Source: GCA-020344555 sp964405925
GTDB lineage: Bacteria; Planctomycetota; Phycisphaerae; UBA1845
DNA: 5,031 nucleotides
Reading direction: 5' to 3'
Assembly: GCA_964405925.1 (NCBI GenBank)
Contig: CAYOQG010000340.1
Span: 1 to 5,031 of the forward strand
Below are positions 1 through 5,031 of this stretch, piece after piece. A program made the position numbers and the translations under genes. Below the pieces are notes generated by a model. That model did no database searches, was not told the DNA's origin, and worked only from the letters and a program-made list of their open reading frames with translations. Every line of letters starts with the position of its first letter. The stretch's first letter is position 1.

Positions 1-105
1 TGGGCCGATCGAGCGGATCCAGCCCGAACCGGTGCACGGACGAGCACACAGTGCCGGCAAGAGGATGAAGAGGAAGAGAACCTTCCAGCTGATGATGTGA
101 AGCAC
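1..105 (-). CDS. Partial gene with signal-peptide-like N-terminus, truncated by window edge
   Basis: A minus-strand reading frame from a GTG at 105 stays open to position 1, giving 35 codons. The peptide starts MLHIISWK and is followed by a strongly hydrophobic run (VLFLFILLPALCA). It then turns polar (RPCTGSGW). This basic-then-hydrophobic pattern is typical of a Sec signal peptide with possible cleavage after ALCA, which suggests an exported or envelope protein. There is no lipobox in the proper arrangement. The frame is open back to a TGA at 148-150 and contains no ATG, so GTG is the only plausible start. A GGGAAG lies almost against it, too close for a good ribosome site. The product cannot be identified from 35 residues. 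A chance hydrophobic frame is possible. Confidence 0.42.
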   Translation of the reverse strand, partial: MLHIISWKVLFLFILLPALCARPCTGSGWIRSIGP

Positions 106-154
106 TCTTCCCGCGGAGGTAGTGCCTACTTGACGGAGAGATGCCTTTCATGGA

Positions 155-194
155 TAGGGCGGGTTTCACCCGCCGGCGGGTGAAACCCGCCCTA
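155..194. repeat. Perfect 40-bp palindrome, REP-like
   Basis: The two 20-bp arms (155-174 and 175-194) are exact reverse complements. Each arm also folds on itself: GGCGGGT (158-164) pairs with ACCCGCC (168-174), and GGCGGGT (175-181) pairs with ACCCGCC (185-191), each around a 3-nt loop. The element can therefore form one long hairpin or two small back-to-back hairpins, the layout of paired REP/BIME units. It lies between the divergent signal-peptide gene and the transposase remnant. There is no T-tract, so an intrinsic terminator is unlikely, although it could block transcription from either side. Classing it as a REP family needs other copies in the genome. Confidence 0.85.
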
Positions 195-195
195 C

Positions 196-513
196 CTGCT
201 GGGGGGCATTCGTCGGTTCGGGTCCCAGAAGAAGGCATGCGCTTATGCGGGTCTGGCACCAGGTGGTCGGGAATCGGCCGGGCATCGCAAGGAACTGGGG
301 ATCACCAAGGAGGGATCGAAGCTGTTGCGTTGGGTGTTGGTGGAGGCAGCTTGGCGTTTGGTGCGTCGGACGAATCGTTGGCGAAGCATCTTTGAGGGGT
401 TGCGGAAACGACGAGGCAAGAAGAAAGCCATCACTGCCGTAGCCAGACGGTTGTTGTGCGTGATGGTCTCGATGCTGCAGCGTGGGGAGAGGTATCGCCC
501 GGCCATGGTGTAA
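196..513 (+). pseudogene. IS110-family transposase remnant (C-terminal Transposase_20 part)
   Basis: The reading frame 196-513 encodes about 105 residues ending in TAA. It begins LLGGIRRFGSQKKACAYAGL and continues with GGRESAGHRKELGITKEGSK, then LLRWVLVEAAWRLVRR. This is the conserved C-terminal domain of IS110/IS116/IS902 transposases, where a helix-hairpin-helix region leads into 'YAGLxP...SxGxxxxxGITKxGxxxLRxxLVxAA'. The serine in GRESAG (codon 274-276) fits the position of the family's second catalytic residue, by inference. Complete family members are about 330-450 residues, so the N-terminal DEDD (RuvC-like) domain and the middle are missing. Homology stops at the palindrome at 155-194, and the sequence further upstream does not resume the gene. 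The surviving frame has no stop or shift. No terminal repeats are expected for this family, so the right element end cannot be placed. Confidence 0.82.
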
Positions 514-535
514 TGGGCGAGGTAGCGACCCTCTG

Positions 536-792
536 CTTGAATCATTGGTGGGTTACGAAGACGTGTTTGTTGAGCAAGAGCCGGTGGACGTGACGACTCC
601 AAGGACGACCCCGAACCTCCCCCTGACGGCGATCCCATCGTCGACCTTCGTGGGGCTGAATGGTGGCGTCCCTCGAAATTCTTTTTCATGGCGGTCCGCC
701 TGCTGCGGAACCCCGAATAGATGGTTGAGCGTACCACGTCCCGTCGGCCCCAGCTCGAAGCACCGGAGGTTGAGGTCATTCCATTTAGCTGA
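536..792 (+). pseudogene. Possible decayed coding sequence with frameshift and amber codon
   Basis: Three consecutive pieces look coding, with acidic and proline-rich composition and mostly G/C at third positions. Frame 2 from 536 reads ESLVGYEDVFVEQEPVDV. Frame 1 after a TGA at 571-573 reads DDSKDDPEPPPDGDPIVDL and then GAEWWRPSKFFFMAVRLLRN, ending at TAG 718-720. The same frame resumes at once with ATG 721 (MVERTTSRRPQLEAPEVEV) and ends at TGA 790-792. The TAG is one change from CAG, so the last two pieces may be one sequence with a nonsense mutation. A frameshift near 588-592 would join the first piece. No usable start codon or ribosome site is visible. I do not recognise a family. It may be a chance arrangement in GC-rich DNA. 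Confidence 0.28.
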
Positions 793-1089
793 TCTCCCTC
801 CACCTCGGGCTCAAGAGAATGTGGCGGAGAAGGCACAACCCGCCCCCGTCCGGCAACGGCTGAGATGGGGCAGTTCGACCGACGCCGACGGCGAGAGGGA
901 ATGTGCGAGAGCCTCTCCTCCAGATTCCTTGCACCGGCCGCTTGACAAACGCTGCTTCATAGATGGGGGAGGTTCTTGACAGGACCGTGCGACCCCCCTC
1001 TGTCACGCTCCGTCCAAATGCCGGATCTTCAACCTTGGCAAGGGGGGAAGAAAGGCGTACAGGTTTCCTGGAAACAGGGCCGGCTCGTG
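793..1089. other. Gene-free stretch downstream of pilT
   Basis: I found no convincing gene, RNA or terminator here. Open frames on both strands have uncharacteristic composition and no start signals. A 13-nt palindrome at 1063-1075 (GTTTC / GAAAC around a 3-nt loop) lies just past the pilT stop but is not followed by a T-run, so it is a poor terminator. Confidence 0.5.
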
Positions 1090-2181
1090 TCAGCTAAACG
1101 GGGCGATTCCGTTCGGGTCCTTGGCAAAGCGACGGGCGGTCTCGAGGGTGATCTTCTTCTCTGCGACGAGGCGTTGCAGGTCGTCATCCAACACCATCAT
1201 CCCGTCGCGTTTGCCGGTTTGGATCACGGTTTCGAGGGAGTCGACCTTCCCGAACTTGATGGCTACCCGTGCCGGACTGGTGACATGAAGAATCTCCAAG
1301 GCCAGGGCTCGCTTCCCTTCTCCGCTGGCTGGCGGCAGCAAATGCTGACTCACCACCGATCGAAGGCTTAGGGCGAGCTGTGCTCGAACGTCGTCCTGAG
1401 CCTCATGGGGAAACAAATCCACGAACCGCGAGACCGCCCCCTTGGCATCCCGCGTGTGCAGCGTCGTTAAGATCAGATGCCCCGTCTCGGCTGCACTTAG
1501 AGCCATCCGGGCTGTGTCCCGGTCGCGAATCTCTCCGATCAACAGGACGTCCGGGTCCTGCCGTAGTCCATACTTGAGGCCGTCGAAGAACGAATCCACG
1601 TCACGACCCACCTCGCGCTGGGTGATCATGGTCGACGTGATACGCTGATGTACGTACTCGATCGGCTCCTCGACAGTGATGACTCGATAACCCCCCTGCT
1701 CGTTGAGCAGGTGGATCAGCGCCGCCAGCGTGGTCGATTTCCCCGACCCCGTCACTCCGGTGATGATCACAAGCCCGTTGCTGAATGAGATGAGCCGCTG
1801 GGCCAGACCCTTCGGAAAACCCATCCAATCGAAGGACGGGATGTCGTTGGGCACGTGTCGCAAGCATGTGCACCAATGACTCTGGGCTAGATAGACGTTG
1901 GCCCGAAACCGGCAGGGCTCGCCCCTATGCTCGACAGCCACGGAAAAATCGAAGTTCTTGGCCTGGTCAAGCCGACCTCGCAGCCGCTCCGGCAGAATCG
2001 ACTCGATCATTTCCAGGACGTTTTCGGGCGTCAGCCCAGCCCCTTGCGTCTGCAATCGACCATGCACCCGATACGTCACCGGAAACCCGGGCACCAGATG
2101 CACGTCCGACGCCTCCCGATCCGCCGCCGCGTGAAGGTAGGTGTTCACGTCCGTTTCCATCACCGCCGTCAGCTCATCCAT
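1090..2181 (-). CDS. pilT: PilT-family type IV pilus retraction ATPase
   Basis: This complete 363-residue gene encodes a hexameric secretion-superfamily ATPase of the PilT/PilU branch. The family acts on the cytoplasmic face of the inner membrane and depolymerises type IV pili for twitching, adhesion and DNA uptake. The N-terminal PAS-like region carries ASDVHLVPGFPVTYRVHGRL (24-43), matching the family's 'ASDxHL...P..R..G.L' signature. The Walker A motif is GVTGSGKST (142-150). The Asp box is ITVEEPIEYVH (168-178). The Walker B motif is LLIGEIRD (213-220) with catalytic Glu217. The His box is GHLILTTLHT (234-243). Length is close to the usual 345-380. In the C-terminal region the PilT-typical 'AIRNLI(R/K)E' motif is replaced by ARVAIKFGK (304-312). 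Residues 99-110 contain an unusual HWCTC where the family normally has small residues, so PilU or another PilT paralogue is possible. The ATG at 2181 was chosen because the family signature begins soon after it. There is no Shine-Dalgarno sequence, but a -10-like TATAAC lies 7 bp upstream. No other pilus genes are in the window. Confidence 0.93.
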   Translation of the reverse strand: MDELTAVMETDVNTYLHAAADREASDVHLVPGFPVTYRVHGRLQTQGAGLTPENVLEMIESILPERLRGRLDQAKNFDFSVAVEHRGEPCRFRANVYLAQSHWCTCLRHVPNDIPSFDWMGFPKGLAQRLISFSNGLVIITGVTGSGKSTTLAALIHLLNEQGGYRVITVEEPIEYVHQRITSTMITQREVGRDVDSFFDGLKYGLRQDPDVLLIGEIRDRDTARMALSAAETGHLILTTLHTRDAKGAVSRFVDLFPHEAQDDVRAQLALSLRSVVSQHLLPPASGEGKRALALEILHVTSPARVAIKFGKVDSLETVIQTGKRDGMMVLDDDLQRLVAEKKITLETARRFAKDPNGIAPFS

Positions 2182-2188
2182 ACGCCAA

Positions 2189-2194
2189 GTTATA
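2189..2194 (-). promoter_or_regulatory. Possible -10 element of pilT (leaderless start)
   Basis: TATAAC on the minus strand matches TATAAT at five of six positions. It ends 7 bp before the pilT ATG at 2181. Transcription would then start at or next to the ATG, giving a leaderless mRNA, which fits the lack of a Shine-Dalgarno sequence. No good -35 hexamer is present at 16-18 bp. The proposal rests on one short motif. Confidence 0.3.
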
Positions 2195-2229
2195 GTCTCC
2201 GCCGGGACGTCGGTCGCACCCGTGATTCA

Positions 2230-2289
2230 GAACCGCGCCCGTCAGGAAGCGGCCCATTGACTCCGAACCGCGCCTGTAAGGAAGCGGCC
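2230..2289. repeat. Two copies of a 25-bp interspersed repeat
   Basis: Copy 1 (2230-2254) and copy 2 (2265-2289) both read GAACCGCGCC-n-GT-n-AGGAAGCGGCC, differing at two positions, with a period of 35 bp. On the minus strand copy 1 translates as PLPDGRGSE, a peptide I recall as a recurrent spurious-ORF signature in planctomycete and acidobacterial genomes. This suggests a genome-wide short interspersed repeat rather than a gene. The pair sits between the pilT promoter region and the TIR fragment. The core is not a strong palindrome. Confidence 0.75.
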
Positions 2290-2314
2290 TACTCTCCATC
2301 CCCGCCAACGGTCG

Positions 2315-2646
2315 TTAGACGTACCACTGCATCCTATCGCTCAATATCACCTCCACCAACCGCCTCATGGCGTGCCGATCATCAAACCCATCCTTCTGTA
2401 GATCGACGTAATCAAGCCCTCGCAAGAACACTGGCACCTTCGGCTTTCTCGGCGCGCCGGGCAAAAGGACCGGTATTACCCTGGCCTTCCGCCGTCCCTC
2501 TTCGTCCCGCTCTTCGACGTACTTTTGGATCGCGGCGTAGTACTCCATCTCCTGCCAGCGGCCCGGCCCATGCGGCCCGACAATCACGGCAACCCGCTCC
2601 GTGGTCGAACCCACCGTATTCCAGGCCCGCTCCCAATTTGACGCAC
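2315..2646 (-). pseudogene. C-terminal fragment of a TIR-domain protein
   Basis: About 109 residues from SNWERAW (near 2640) to the TAA-side end at 2315 match the second half of bacterial TIR (TIR_2) domains. ERVAVIVGPHGPGRWQEMEY is the 'VAVFVGPxGxGxWQxxE' segment; its W-x-x-x-E glutamate (codon about 2543-2545) corresponds to the NADase catalytic glutamate. ARVIPVLLPGA and VPVFLRGLDYVDL, then HAMRRLVEVIL, follow in the normal order. Bacterial TIR proteins commonly hydrolyse NAD+ or make cyclic signals in anti-phage defence. The first half of the fold, with the 'DVFLSY' strand and BB loop, is absent: the frame upstream is antisense to the restriction-enzyme fragment. The same strand leads on to pilT. 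The piece lacks its own start and is very likely non-functional. Alternatively the N-terminus may have been replaced by a new start, but no ribosome site supports that. Confidence 0.72.
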
Positions 2647-2649
2647 ATA

Positions 2650-2678
2650 TTGACCTGGGGTCTCTCCCTGCGTACCTT
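2650..2678 (+). promoter_or_regulatory. Weak candidate promoter of the restriction-enzyme fragment
   Basis: TTGACC (2650-2655) matches the -35 consensus at five of six positions. A 17-bp spacer separates it from TACCTT (2673-2678), which matches the -10 consensus at only three of six. Transcription would begin close to the ATG at 2687, again giving little or no leader. The short gap between the TIR fragment and this gene leaves little other room for a promoter. Confidence 0.2.
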
Positions 2679-2686
2679 CCACCACC

Positions 2687-3013
2687 ATGCCCGTCGAGAC
2701 GGATGAGAATGGGCGCGACCGTATCACCGATTTGGTCCATGCCTTCAGCGCAAATATCCGCACCCTCCGCGACCCCCAGACGCTCGAAGCCGTAGTTCGG
2801 CAAGAATACATCGATCCGTTCTGGAAAGCTTTGGGATGGGACGTTGCCAACACAGGGCATCGCACCCCCGCGGAAAAAGATGTCGTCATCGAGGCGTCCG
2901 TCGGGACCATCGAAGCCAAACGGCTGCGGTCCCGCCGTCCCGACTACCTGTTCCGGTCCACATCGTGCCCCCTACATCCCGCAACAGCGATCTTCATTCC
3001 TTTGCGGGTGTGA
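2687..3013 (+). pseudogene. N-terminal fragment of a type IIG (Eco57I-like) restriction-modification protein
   Basis: The frame from ATG 2687 to TGA 3013 encodes 108 residues. Residues 13-90 resemble the N-terminus of large single-chain restriction-modification enzymes. ITDLVHAFSANI is followed by TLEAVVRQEYIDPFWKALGW and DVANTGHRTPAEKDVVIEA, then RRPDYLFR (83-90). Family members carry 'RQEFIDPFFxALGWDVxN...DVVxE...PDYxFR...F.VEAKKP', a PD-(D/E)xK nuclease followed by an N6-adenine methyltransferase and target-recognition domain, usually about 900-1100 residues. Here the similarity stops at codon 90 (position 2956), after the PD but before EAK. The last 18 residues (STSCPLHPATAIFIPLRV) are unrelated, and none of the three frames up to 3134 resumes the protein. 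The start is supported by stop codons just upstream. The remnant cannot cut or methylate DNA. A small chance remains that it is an antitoxin-like leftover. Confidence 0.72.
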
Positions 3014-3054
3014 CCCATGCCATCCAGCGCTTTTTGCCATTCGCTATTGGACAT
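2944..3054 (-). CDS. Small ORF with strong ribosome-binding site, probably a 3'-truncated gene
   Basis: ATG at 3054 opens a 36-codon frame that ends in TAG at 2944-2946. The peptide begins MSNSEWQKALDGMGHTRKGM and continues KIAVAGCRGHDVDRNR. GGAGG (3062-3066 on the plus map) sits 7 nt before the ATG, the best Shine-Dalgarno arrangement in the window. Codons 1-32 lie in sequence with no other explanation. The last few codons run into the antisense of the restriction-enzyme fragment, which breaks at 2956/2957. I read it as the genuine 5' end of a gene whose remainder was lost at that junction. No family is recognisable. It diverges from polX with 80 bp between the starts. A chance ORF beside a purine run is possible. 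Confidence 0.4.
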   Translation of the reverse strand: MSNSEWQKALDGMGHTRKGMKIAVAGCRGHDVDRNR

Positions 3055-3060
3055 TCAGCG

Positions 3061-3068
3061 ACCTCCCC
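3061..3068 (-). promoter_or_regulatory. Shine-Dalgarno sequence of the small ORF
   Basis: GGGGAGGT on the minus strand contains the anti-16S core GGAGG, 7 nt before the ATG at 3054, which is near-ideal spacing. It contrasts with pilT and polX, which have none. Confidence 0.45.
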
Positions 3069-3134
3069 GTGGAAGGGGGGCGCAGGATTGCTCGCATGGT
3101 CGGACCCACGATCGCGCGTTAGACTGCCGCCTCC

Positions 3135-4871
3135 ATGATCAATACCGAATTAGCCTGGGTGTTTGAGCGGATTGCGGATCTGCTCGAGATTGACGGAGCC
3201 GATGGGTTTCGCATCAACTCTTACAGGCGGGCTGGGCGGACCCTGAAGGACACGCCGGAAGATGTCGCAGCGATGGCAGCGGAGGGTCGGCTCACCGATC
3301 TGCCCGGTGTCGGCAAGGGGACGGCCAAGCGGATTCAGCAGTTCATCGACACCGGCCACATTGACGTGCTCGACGAACTCGAAAAGAAACTGCCCAAAGG
3401 CTTGCCCGCACTTCTCGAAATCCCCGGAATGGGACCCAAGAAAGTGGCTCTTGCCCACGAGAAGCTCGGGGTGCGGGGGATGGCCGACCTCAAGAAAGTC
3501 ATCAAATCGGGTGAGCTGGCCAAGCTGCCCGGCCTCGGAGCTACCAGCGTCCAGAAAATCGCGGAGGGGATCGCGTTCCTGGAAAGCAGTGGCGGCCGAA
3601 CGCCACTGGGCATCGCCCTTCCGATCGCAGAAGAGTTCGCGGAATGCGTACGCGAGTTCAAGGGCGTCAACCGGGTCGAGATCGCCGGATCGCTACGCAG
3701 GGGAGCCGAGACCATTGGCGATATCGACATCCTCTGCGACGCCAAGGACGGAAAGCAAGTTGTTGACCAATTCTGCTCCCTCGGCGGGGTGAAGCGCGTA
3801 TTGGCTTCGGGTGGTACCAAGGGATCGGTGACTGTTTTGACCGGTGAGGACCGCGAGCTTCAGATTGATCTTCGCGTGGTCAAGAGCGAGTCGTTCGGGG
3901 CAGCCCTGCAATACTTCACCGGCTCAAAGGAGCACAACGTACGCTTGCGGGAAATTGCGGTAAAGAAGAAGTGGCGTCTCAACGAGTACGGTCTGTTCGA
4001 CGGCGAAAAGCAGCTCGCGGGCCGGCGCGAGGAGGAGATTTACAAGAAGCTGAATCTGCCGTGGATTCCGCCCGAGCTTCGTGAGGACCGCGGCGAGTTC
4101 GAGAAGACGGCCAAGTTCGACAAGCTGGTGACGCTTGATGACATCCGCGGTGATCTGCACATGCACAGCACTGCCAGCGACGGTCGATGCTCGATCGAGG
4201 AAATGGCGACAGGAGCCAAGGGTATCGGGCTCGAGTACATCGCCGTCTGTGACCACTCGAAGAGCAGCACGATTGCCAACGGTCTGTCCATTAAGCGGAT
4301 GGAGCAGCATATCAAGGACATCAAGGCAGCGAACAAGAGAGTGAACGGAATCACTATTCTGGTCGGATGTGAAGTCGACATATTGGCGGATGGCTCGCTG
4401 GATTATCCGGACGATTTACTCGCCCAGTGCGAGTTCGTGATGGCCAGCATCCACTCGGGGATGCGGTCCAGCCGGTCGCGGAAGATGAGTCAGACGGACC
4501 GGACGATCGCAGCCATGGAGAACCCCTACGTCACTGCGATCGGGCATTTGACGGGCCGGCTCCTGAACCGCCGAGCACCGATGGAGATCGACGTCGCAGC
4601 CGTCGTCGAAACGGCGGCGAGGACTAAAACGATTCTTGAAGTAAACGCAAGCTGGCAGCGTCTGGACTTGAAGGACCTGCATATCGCGCAGGCGCTCGAT
4701 GCCGGTGCGGCTATCGCGATCTGCACAGATGCCCACGACACGGACCAATTCGACTTTATGCCTTATGGTGTGACGACAGCCCGTCGAGGGGGGGCGACCA
4801 GATCGGACGTTGTCAATTGTCTGTCGCTCACGCCCTTGCGAAAGCGCCTTAGTGTCAAGCGAGGTGTTTGA
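3135..4871 (+). CDS. polX: DNA polymerase/3'-5' exonuclease PolX (family X polymerase with PHP domain)
   Basis: This complete 578-residue protein is close to the roughly 570 residues of Bacillus subtilis PolX. Such enzymes fill short gaps in base-excision and end-joining repair. Their PHP domain adds Mn-dependent 3'-5' exonuclease and AP-endonuclease or phosphatase activities. Domain order is canonical. Residues 1-50 form the 8-kDa-like domain (ERIADLLEIDGADGFRINSY at 11-30). Helix-hairpin-helix turns are LPGVGKG (56-62), IPGMGPKK (96-103) and LPGLGATS (131-138). The polymerase palm has GSLRRG (185-190) and GDIDIL with Asp196 and Asp198. It continues with GGTKGS (226-231), the third aspartate Asp245, and YFTGS (260-264). 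The C-terminal PHP domain has all expected ligands: His342, His344, Asp349, His374, Glu413, His440, His471, Asp532, His534. Both activities should therefore be intact. ATG 3135 fits the family N-terminus. There is no Shine-Dalgarno sequence; a TAGACT 9 bp upstream could be a -10 of a near-leaderless transcript, but without a good -35. Confidence 0.97.
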   Translation: MINTELAWVFERIADLLEIDGADGFRINSYRRAGRTLKDTPEDVAAMAAEGRLTDLPGVGKGTAKRIQQFIDTGHIDVLDELEKKLPKGLPALLEIPGMGPKKVALAHEKLGVRGMADLKKVIKSGELAKLPGLGATSVQKIAEGIAFLESSGGRTPLGIALPIAEEFAECVREFKGVNRVEIAGSLRRGAETIGDIDILCDAKDGKQVVDQFCSLGGVKRVLASGGTKGSVTVLTGEDRELQIDLRVVKSESFGAALQYFTGSKEHNVRLREIAVKKKWRLNEYGLFDGEKQLAGRREEEIYKKLNLPWIPPELREDRGEFEKTAKFDKLVTLDDIRGDLHMHSTASDGRCSIEEMATGAKGIGLEYIAVCDHSKSSTIANGLSIKRMEQHIKDIKAANKRVNGITILVGCEVDILADGSLDYPDDLLAQCEFVMASIHSGMRSSRSRKMSQTDRTIAAMENPYVTAIGHLTGRLLNRRAPMEIDVAAVVETAARTKTILEVNASWQRLDLKDLHIAQALDAGAAIAICTDAHDTDQFDFMPYGVTTARRGGATRSDVVNCLSLTPLRKRLSVKRGV

Positions 4872-4949
4872 CCGTTCACTACCCAGGAGGGGTGGCGCTA
4901 CGGGTGTGGCGGCCGTTGCAGAGTGCGACTGCGACGTTTCCAGTCAGTG

Positions 4950-4967
4950 GTTGCTGAACCCAGCAGC
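4950..4967. other. Small stem-loop downstream of polX
   Basis: GTTGCTG (4950-4956) pairs with CAGCAGC (4961-4967) around AACC, seven pairs with one G-U. It lies about 80 bp after the polX stop. No T-run follows, so it is at best a weak terminator. Confidence 0.2.
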
Positions 4968-5010
4968 GCCATTCCACCGGTCTGCTGCTTAGGTCCGTGC
5001 CCTCCAGACG

Positions 5011-5027
5011 GGGACGGTGTTTGTCCC
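5011..5027. repeat. Short inverted repeat, possible interspersed repeat unit
   Basis: GGGAC (5011-5015) and GTCCC (5023-5027) are exact inverted arms around a 7-nt GGTGTTT. This GGGACGGTGTTTGTCCC-type sequence resembles intergenic repeats I recall from several repeat-rich bacterial genomes, often near RAYT or IS200-like transposases. The flank is cut by the window edge, so the full unit cannot be defined. Confidence 0.35.
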
Positions 5028-5031
5028 ATCG

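Noticed and set aside
514..720. Possible bridge RNA or right end of an IS1111-type element.
   Set aside because: No convincing long folded structure or subterminal inverted repeats; the stretch looks more like decayed coding sequence.
243..836. 197-codon minus-strand ORF across the IS remnant.
   Set aside because: It is antisense to the clear IS110 transposase frame, is Ser/Arg/Pro-rich, and has no family features.
942..978. Two TTGACA hexamers (942-947 and 974-979) suggesting -35 boxes.
   Set aside because: Neither has a -10-like hexamer at 15-19 bp and no gene follows on the plus strand.
785..1006. 73-codon minus-strand ORF beginning MTEGGRTVLS.
   Set aside because: No ribosome site and no recognisable domain. 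Its composition and 'PLPDGGG' text resemble repeat-derived spurious ORFs.
1063..1075. GTTTC/GAAAC palindrome as a pilT terminator.
   Set aside because: Only five pairs and no adjacent T-run on the minus strand.
1927..2706. 259-codon plus-strand ORF overlapping the 5' half of pilT.
   Set aside because: It is the antisense shadow of pilT and the TIR fragment, with Arg/Pro/Ser-rich composition and no domain.
2647..2860. The minus-strand frame upstream of the TIR fragment, containing RIDVFLPNYG, looks at first like the missing first TIR strand ('DVFLSY').
   Set aside because: It is antisense to the well-supported VVRQEYIDPFW segment of the restriction-enzyme fragment; the rest of that stretch has no TIR features.
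4810..4992. Frame overlapping the polX end and running 120 bp past it, with AGGAGG near 4885.
   Set aside because: GTG codons after the AGGAGG are at unsuitable spacing and the peptide lacks coding character.

Overview
The window is GC-rich bacterial chromosome. It carries two intact housekeeping-type genes: a PilT-family ATPase on the minus strand (1090-2181) and a PHP-domain family X DNA polymerase on the plus strand (3135-4871). Between and beside them lie fragments of mobile and defence genes. Several features suggest a planctomycete or another bacterium with a repeat-rich, REP-bearing genome: a short interspersed repeat that reads 'PLPDGRGSE' when translated, a GGCGGGT...ACCCGCC palindrome, and missing Shine-Dalgarno sequences on the main genes. 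I recognise these features from memory, so the assignment is low to moderate confidence.

Left part (1-1089). At the edge, a minus-strand gene begins with a signal-peptide-like N-terminus and runs out of the window. A perfect 40-bp palindrome (155-194) follows. It abuts the broken 5' side of an IS110-family transposase remnant, of which only the C-terminal Transposase_20 part survives (about 196-513). Positions 536-792 look like a decayed coding sequence in two frames with an amber codon. Positions 793-1089 hold nothing I can support.

Middle (1090-3134). The pilT-like gene is complete and stands alone, with no other pilus genes in view. Upstream of it are two copies of a 25-bp interspersed repeat. 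Next comes a scar of anti-phage genes: the C-terminal half of a TIR domain on the minus strand (2315-2646), and the N-terminus of a type IIG / Eco57I-like restriction-modification protein on the plus strand (2687-2956). The latter stops just before its nuclease EAK motif. Its broken end meets a minus-strand 36-codon ORF (2944-3054) that has the best Shine-Dalgarno sequence in the window. This ORF looks like the 5' end of another truncated gene. A simple reading is that one deletion fused two convergent genes tail to tail near 2957.

Right part (3135-5031). PolX is full length, with all polymerase and PHP metal ligands. After it come 160 bp with two small inverted repeats, one of them (5011-5027) of a common interspersed type.

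I see no complete new system. The most informative reading is a decayed defence/mobile island between pilT and polX. PilT (retraction of type IV pili) and PolX (gap-filling repair) have no evident functional link.
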